Positions 6,201 to 9,335 of a stretch of DNA of 9,335 nucleotides are shown here, piece by piece. The translations under genes and the position numbers were made by a program. Position 1 is the first letter of the stretch, and each line of letters begins with the position of its first letter. Origin of the DNA: DYEC01 sp034434695. Its GTDB lineage: Bacteria > Chloroflexota > Anaerolineae > Anaerolineales > Anaerolineaceae. Where the stretch lies: NCBI GenBank assembly GCA_034434695.1, contig DAOTYY010000012.1, positions 1-9,335 on the forward strand, in the 5' to 3' direction. Under the pieces are notes generated by a model, which had not been told where the DNA came from, did no database searches, and saw only the letters and a list, made by a program, of their open reading frames with translations.

Positions 6201-7076
6201 ATGAGTAATCCACTTAAAAATCGGTTTGAATTTGTTTTATTGTTCGATGTTGAGAATGGAAACCCCAACGGTGACCCCGACGCGGGCAATATGCCACGCA
6301 TTGACCCCGAAACGGGCTATGGCATTGTCACCGATGTCTGCCTGAAACGCAAAGTCCGCAACTATGTGGAAATGGTCAAGGGCGATGCAACGGGCTACCG
6401 CATTTACGTCAAGGAAGGTATTCCGCTGAATGCCAACCACGTCGAAGCCTACAAAGCGGTCAACCTGCCCACCGATGACAAAAACTTTAAAGCCAAGCCT
6501 GATGAGGTACAGCGCGCCCGTGCCTGGATGTGCGCCAACTTTTTCGATGTCCGCACGTTTGGTGCAGTGATGAGCACAGGGCTGAACTGCGGTCAGGTGC
6601 GTGGCCCCGTGCAAATCAACTTTTCACGCAGCATCGACCCTATCGTCCAGCAAGAAGTCACCATCACCCGCCTGACAGTCACCCGCGAAGAAGAAGCCGA
6701 GAAAGAGCGCACGATGGGACGCAAGCACATCGTCCCCTACGGCCTGTACCGCGCCGAGGGCTACGTCTCTGCCAAACTTGCCAACGACCCGACCAAAGGC
6801 ACGGGCTTTTCCGAAGAAGACCTGGAACTGTTCTGGGAGGCGCTGCTCAACATGTTTGAGCATGACCATTCGGCGGCGCGCGGCAAGATGGCGGCGCGGC
6901 GGCTGATTGTCTTCAAGCACGAAAGCGACCTGGGCAATGCGCCTTCGCACAAGTTGTTCGAACTGGTTAAAGTTAATAAGAAAGAAGGGATTCAGGTGCC
7001 TCGAAAATTTGAAGATTACATAGTCACCATTCAACGAGATATACCGGATAAAGTTGAGTTGATAGAAAAGGTATGA
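6201..7076 (+). CDS. cas7c: Cas7c (Csd2), crRNA-binding backbone of Cascade
   Basis: Cas7c polymerises along the crRNA spacer to make the Cascade backbone. The 291-aa product is of normal family length. The N-terminal RRM-like strand RFEFVLLFDVENGNPNGDPD (8-27) with GNMPRID just after is the classic Csd2 signature, and FDVRTFGAVMSTG (115-127) followed by GQVRGPVQINFSRSIDP is the second conserved block. The ATG at 6201 is preceded by GAGAGGAG (6185-6192) at good spacing and a closer AAAGGAG (6193-6199) that is too near to act alone. It sits 22 bases after cas8c and 7 bases before cas4. Base composition drops sharply within the gene: 6841-6900 has 40 of 60 G or C, while 6961-7020 has 20 of 60, so the last roughly 40 codons seem to come from a different source than the rest. 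The reading frame is uninterrupted and the protein looks intact. Confidence 0.95.
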   Translation: MSNPLKNRFEFVLLFDVENGNPNGDPDAGNMPRIDPETGYGIVTDVCLKRKVRNYVEMVKGDATGYRIYVKEGIPLNANHVEAYKAVNLPTDDKNFKAKPDEVQRARAWMCANFFDVRTFGAVMSTGLNCGQVRGPVQINFSRSIDPIVQQEVTITRLTVTREEEAEKERTMGRKHIVPYGLYRAEGYVSAKLANDPTKGTGFSEEDLELFWEALLNMFEHDHSAARGKMAARRLIVFKHESDLGNAPSHKLFELVKVNKKEGIQVPRKFEDYIVTIQRDIPDKVELIEKV

Positions 7077-7083
7077 TGCAAAG

Positions 7084-7752
7084 ATGAACCCGGAATACAC
7101 CCCTGATGAACTCCTTCCTCTTTCTGGAATACAGCACTTCCTGTTCTGTCGAAGGCAGTGGGCGCTTATCCATGTGGAAAACCAGTGGAATGAAAATATT
7201 TTCACCGTTGAAGGAAAGCTGATGCATGAACGGGCGGAGGATCCGTTTTTTACCGAATCCAGGAAAGATACAATTGTTAGCCGCTCTGTGCCCATTGCCT
7301 CGTATAGGTTGGGGTTGTCGGGGGTGTGTGATGTTGTGGAGTTTAAAAGAAGTGAGGAAGGAGTGATGCTTCCCGGTCATGAAGGATACTACCTACCTGC
7401 ACCGGTGGAGTATAAACGGGGTAAGCCCAAGAAGGATCCGGTAGACGAGGCGCAGGTATGCGCTCAGGCGATGTGTCTGGAAGAAATGCTCTCTGTGCGC
7501 ATTCCTTTCGGGTATCTGTACTACGGACGAACCAGGCACAGGGAAACTGTCGTATTAACAGAGGAGTTACGGAAATTGGTACAGAGCATGGCGGCAGAAA
7601 TGCATAGTTATTTTTCTCGGGGATATACCCCCAGGGTAAAAATAACGAAGGCATGCAGGTCTTGTTCTCTTGCTGAAATATGTTTACCAAGACTCCAGAA
7701 CCGTAATCAGAATGCTTCAGATTACATTCGCCAGTATCTTGAGAGTATGTAA
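7084..7752 (+). CDS. cas4: Cas4 adaptation nuclease with Fe-S cluster
   Basis: Cas4 is a RecB-like nuclease that, with Cas1-Cas2, trims prespacers and helps select PAM-flanked DNA. The 222-aa protein has the full set of motifs. C22 in FLFCRRQW and C191, C194 and C200 in ACRSCSLAEIC make the four 4Fe-4S ligands. The nuclease core has H48 (LMHERA), D83 (GVCDVVEF), E109 and K111 (VEYKRG) and the downstream Q124 motif (DEAQVCAQAM). The gene starts 7 bases after cas7c with only a weak upstream purine tract, so it may depend on coupling. The upstream ATG at 7076 is out of frame, so ATG 7084 is chosen. Its composition is lower in GC than most of cas7c. No key residue is missing, so it should be active. 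Confidence 0.96.
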   Translation: MNPEYTPDELLPLSGIQHFLFCRRQWALIHVENQWNENIFTVEGKLMHERAEDPFFTESRKDTIVSRSVPIASYRLGLSGVCDVVEFKRSEEGVMLPGHEGYYLPAPVEYKRGKPKKDPVDEAQVCAQAMCLEEMLSVRIPFGYLYYGRTRHRETVVLTEELRKLVQSMAAEMHSYFSRGYTPRVKITKACRSCSLAEICLPRLQNRNQNASDYIRQYLESM

Positions 7753-7755
7753 CCC

Positions 7756-8787
7756 ATGAAAAAAATTGGGAATGTTCTCTACATTACGAACCCTGACGCA
7801 TACCTTTCTCTGGAAGGAGAAACGATCAGAATCAAAATTGATGAACAGAGCTCAACCCAAATACCTCTGCACAATATCGAAAATATTGTTTGTTTCTCTT
7901 ACCTGGGGGTAAGCCCCGCTTTAATGGGTGCTTGTGCGGAACGGCACATCGGTCTTTGTTTTTTAAGTCCTAATGGTCGATTCCTGGCGAGGGTGATTGG
8001 AGAAACCCATGGAAATGTTCTTCTCCGGAAAAAGCAATATGAAATTTCAGATAATAAAGGGGAAAGCGCTCAGCTTGCAAAATCCTTCTTGATAGGGAAA
8101 ATTGCGAACTGCAGGAAAGTCATTGAACGGGCATTGAGAGATCACGCTCTGCTTGTAGATGTGGCAAAGCTTACACAGGTATCAAATTTTCTGAAAGGGA
8201 TCCTCCTTGCCTTGCCAGAATGTAATTCAATAAATGATCTCATGGCCTTCGAAGGGAGTGCCGCTAAAGTTTACTTTGGGATTTTTGATCAATTAATCTT
8301 ACAGCAAAAGGAAGACTTTACATTTCAGGAACGTTCCCGAAGACCGCCGCTTGATAATACCAATGCGGTACTTTCATTCCTATACGCGATACTTTCTAAT
8401 GAGGTTACATCAGCGTTAGAAACTGTTGGTTTGGACCCTTATGTGGGTTTTCTTCATCAAGAGCGTCCGGGTCGTCCCTCTCTTGCCCTGGACGTTATGG
8501 AAGAGTTGCGACCGTTATTCGCAGATCGCCTTGCGCTCTCCTTGATCAATCGAAAGCAGATTAATGGTGGGGGTTTCAAGAAAAAGGAAAGTGGGGGAGT
8601 GCTGATGGATGATGACACCCGTAAAATCGTAATTCAGGCATGGCAAGAGCGGAAAAAAGAAGAGATTGTCCACCCATACCTTAAGGAGCGTATTCAATTC
8701 GGTTTAGTACCACATGTTCAAGCGATGCTCCTTTCCAGGTATTTACGAGGCGATCTGGATGCATATCCTCCATTTTTATGGAGTTAG
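7756..8787 (+). CDS. cas1: Cas1 spacer integrase
   Basis: Cas1 is the metal-dependent integrase that joins new spacers at the leader-proximal repeat, as a complex with Cas2. The 343-aa length is normal for type I-C Cas1. The N-terminal beta domain opens with NVLYITNPDAYLSLEGETI. The catalytic helical domain has E166 (FEGSAAKVYF), H234 (GFLHQERPGRPSLALD) and the D246/E249 pair (DVMEELRP), all in the right order and spacing. The gene follows the cas4 stop by three bases and ends ten bases before the cas2 start, with the cas2 ribosome binding site overlapping its stop codon. It is AT-richer than the cas3 helicase part (20 of 60 G or C at 8281-8340), in line with cas4 and cas2. Confidence 0.97.
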   Translation: MKKIGNVLYITNPDAYLSLEGETIRIKIDEQSSTQIPLHNIENIVCFSYLGVSPALMGACAERHIGLCFLSPNGRFLARVIGETHGNVLLRKKQYEISDNKGESAQLAKSFLIGKIANCRKVIERALRDHALLVDVAKLTQVSNFLKGILLALPECNSINDLMAFEGSAAKVYFGIFDQLILQQKEDFTFQERSRRPPLDNTNAVLSFLYAILSNEVTSALETVGLDPYVGFLHQERPGRPSLALDVMEELRPLFADRLALSLINRKQINGGGFKKKESGGVLMDDDTRKIVIQAWQERKKEEIVHPYLKERIQFGLVPHVQAMLLSRYLRGDLDAYPPFLWS

Positions 8788-8797
8788 GAGGCTTTTC

Positions 8798-9088
8798 ATG
8801 ATGGTTTTAATCACTTACGATGTGAATACTGAAACGGCAGAAGGAAAAAGGAGACTCCGGCAGGTGGCCAAGCAATGCCAGAACTATGGCCAACGAGTAC
8901 AACATTCGGTATTTGAATGCATAATCGATTTTACCCGATTGAAGCAATTGCAATGGAAGCTGAATAATCTAATAGATAAAGAGAAGGATAGTCTTCGTTA
9001 TTATTATTTAGGGGATAATTGGAAAAACAAGGTAGAGCACATAGGTGCAAAACCAAGTTTCGATATGGAAGGATCTTTGATTATTTAG
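8798..9088 (+). CDS. cas2: Cas2 adaptation protein
   Basis: Cas2 dimerises between two Cas1 dimers and holds the prespacer during integration. The 96-aa product starts MMVLITYDVNTETAEGKRRL, with the conserved aspartate (D8) after the first beta strand, then QNYGQRVQHSVFEC and the C-terminal KPSFDMEG typical of type I-C Cas2. AGGAGG at 8786-8791, overlapping the cas1 stop, supports a start at ATG 8798; the adjacent ATG at 8801 would remove only one Met. The open frame extends further upstream to 8714 inside cas1, but that extension matches nothing in Cas2 and lacks a good ribosome binding site. It is the last gene before the leader. Confidence 0.96.
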   Translation: MMVLITYDVNTETAEGKRRLRQVAKQCQNYGQRVQHSVFECIIDFTRLKQLQWKLNNLIDKEKDSLRYYYLGDNWKNKVEHIGAKPSFDMEGSLII

Positions 9089-9114
9089 TATGCCACATAG
9101 TCAGTTCTTTGAAA

Positions 9115-9153
9115 GCGAACCTTAAGTGAACATGGTTTACATGATAGGTTCGC
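9115..9153 (+). promoter_or_regulatory. Post-cas2 inverted repeat, possible terminator or leader element
   Basis: GCGAACCT (9115-9122) pairs perfectly with AGGTTCGC (9146-9153). Inside, GTGAAC and GTTTAC around ATG extend the pairing with one G-T wobble, giving a two-part hairpin. A run of nine T lies 23 bases downstream (9177-9185), too far for a textbook intrinsic terminator, though it could still end the cas transcript. From memory, GCGAACC/GGTTCGC-type repeats recur just after cas2 in type I-C loci, which would make it a conserved leader element. Confidence 0.55.
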
Positions 9154-9217
9154 AAGTAGAGAGGGGGATTTTTAACTTTTTTTTTAGAGGTATTAGATAT
9201 ATTATCCCATAGAAGTA

Positions 9218-9247
9218 TAGACAATATTACACAAAGTGCTCTATATA
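9218..9247 (+). promoter_or_regulatory. Candidate promoter for the CRISPR array
   Basis: TAGACA (9218-9223) matches the -35 consensus at five of six positions, and TATATA (9242-9247) is a fair -10 after an 18-base spacer. Transcription would start near 9254, about 30 bases before the first repeat, a sensible place for pre-crRNA. The region is AT-rich, so a chance match is possible. Confidence 0.4.
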
Positions 9248-9283
9248 TAGTGCTGGATGAAAAGCCATACGCTAAAAGTTGCG

Positions 9284-9335
9284 GTCGCTCCCCCCATGGG
9301 GAGCGTGGATTGAAACCATGTACGACGAGTACGAC
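9284..9335 (+). CRISPR. Start of type I-C CRISPR array: first repeat and partial spacer
   Basis: The 33-base repeat spans 9284-9316 and ends GTGGATTGAAAC, the hallmark of type I-C repeats. CGCTCCCC (9286-9293) and GGGGAGCG (9298-9305) form an 8-bp stem with a CCAT loop. By analogy with the characterised I-C enzyme, Cas5c would cut after the stem, leaving an 11-nt handle (9306-9316). The following 19 bases (9317-9335) are the start of spacer 1, cut by the window edge. Only one repeat is visible, so repetition itself is not shown; the call rests on the repeat's structure, its conserved 3' end and its position after cas2 and the leader. Confidence 0.92.

Larger units (their letters stand above)
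9089..9283 (+). other. CRISPR leader
   Basis: The 195 bases between cas2 and the first repeat contain no credible gene and are AT-rich, as expected for a leader that drives array transcription and directs spacer integration. It holds, in order, a long inverted repeat (9115-9153), a purine stretch, a run of nine T (9177-9185), a candidate promoter (9218-9247) and a short palindrome CTATATATAG (9241-9250) flanked by two copies of AGTGCT (9235-9240 and 9249-9254). The position beside cas2 and the orientation of the repeat make this the leader side with high confidence. Confidence 0.85.

Noticed and set aside
6624..7295. - strand open frame (223 aa) across cas7c and cas4
   Set aside because: It runs opposite two confidently identified genes and has no family features.
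8714..8797. Upstream extension of the cas2 frame inside cas1
   Set aside because: The extra residues do not fit Cas2, which begins at the MMVLITYDV strand, and the good ribosome binding site lies just before ATG 8798.

Overview
This window holds a nearly complete type I-C (Dvulg-type) CRISPR-Cas locus on the + strand. The order is the canonical cas3 - cas5c - cas8c (with an internal cas11c) - cas7c - cas4 - cas1 - cas2, followed by a leader, the first CRISPR repeat and the start of spacer 1, where the window ends. Every core protein carries recognisable family motifs. Intergenic gaps are tiny or absent, except between cas3 and cas5c (about 75 bp), so one main operon is likely.

Layout. 1-125: the start of an unidentified gene on the - strand, divergent from the cas operon. 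126-345: a divergent promoter region with a clean inverted repeat. 346-3561: an unusual cas3 whose product is a whole HTH-WYL-type transcription regulator (about residues 1-325) fused in frame to the HD nuclease-helicase (about 335-1071). 3562-3635: two tandem, related small hairpins. 3636-7076: the Cascade genes cas5c, cas8c/cas11c and cas7c. 7084-9088: the adaptation genes cas4, cas1 and cas2. 9089-9283: leader with a long hairpin, a T-run and a candidate promoter. 9284-9316: first repeat. 9317-9335: part of spacer 1.

How the parts work together. Cas4-Cas1-Cas2 should select, trim and insert spacers at the leader end. Cas5c should cut pre-crRNA at the base of the repeat hairpin, leaving an 11-nt 5' handle. 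Cas5c, Cas7c, Cas8c and the internally translated Cas11c should form Cascade, and Cas3 should unwind and degrade the target. The WYL-type regulator welded to Cas3 suggests a Cas3 polypeptide that also senses a ligand or binds DNA, perhaps its own promoter; that is inference.

Organism. This cannot be fixed from sequence alone. It is bacterial, with strong AAGGAGG-type ribosome binding sites. The style of the GC-rich half and the small intergenic hairpins would fit an uncultured Chloroflexota/Anaerolineae-like or Firmicutes-like genome, but this is a weak guess. Base composition is mosaic: counted 60-base blocks range from about 33% to 68% GC, with abrupt steps inside cas3, cas8c and cas7c, suggesting recombination between divergent type I-C loci.
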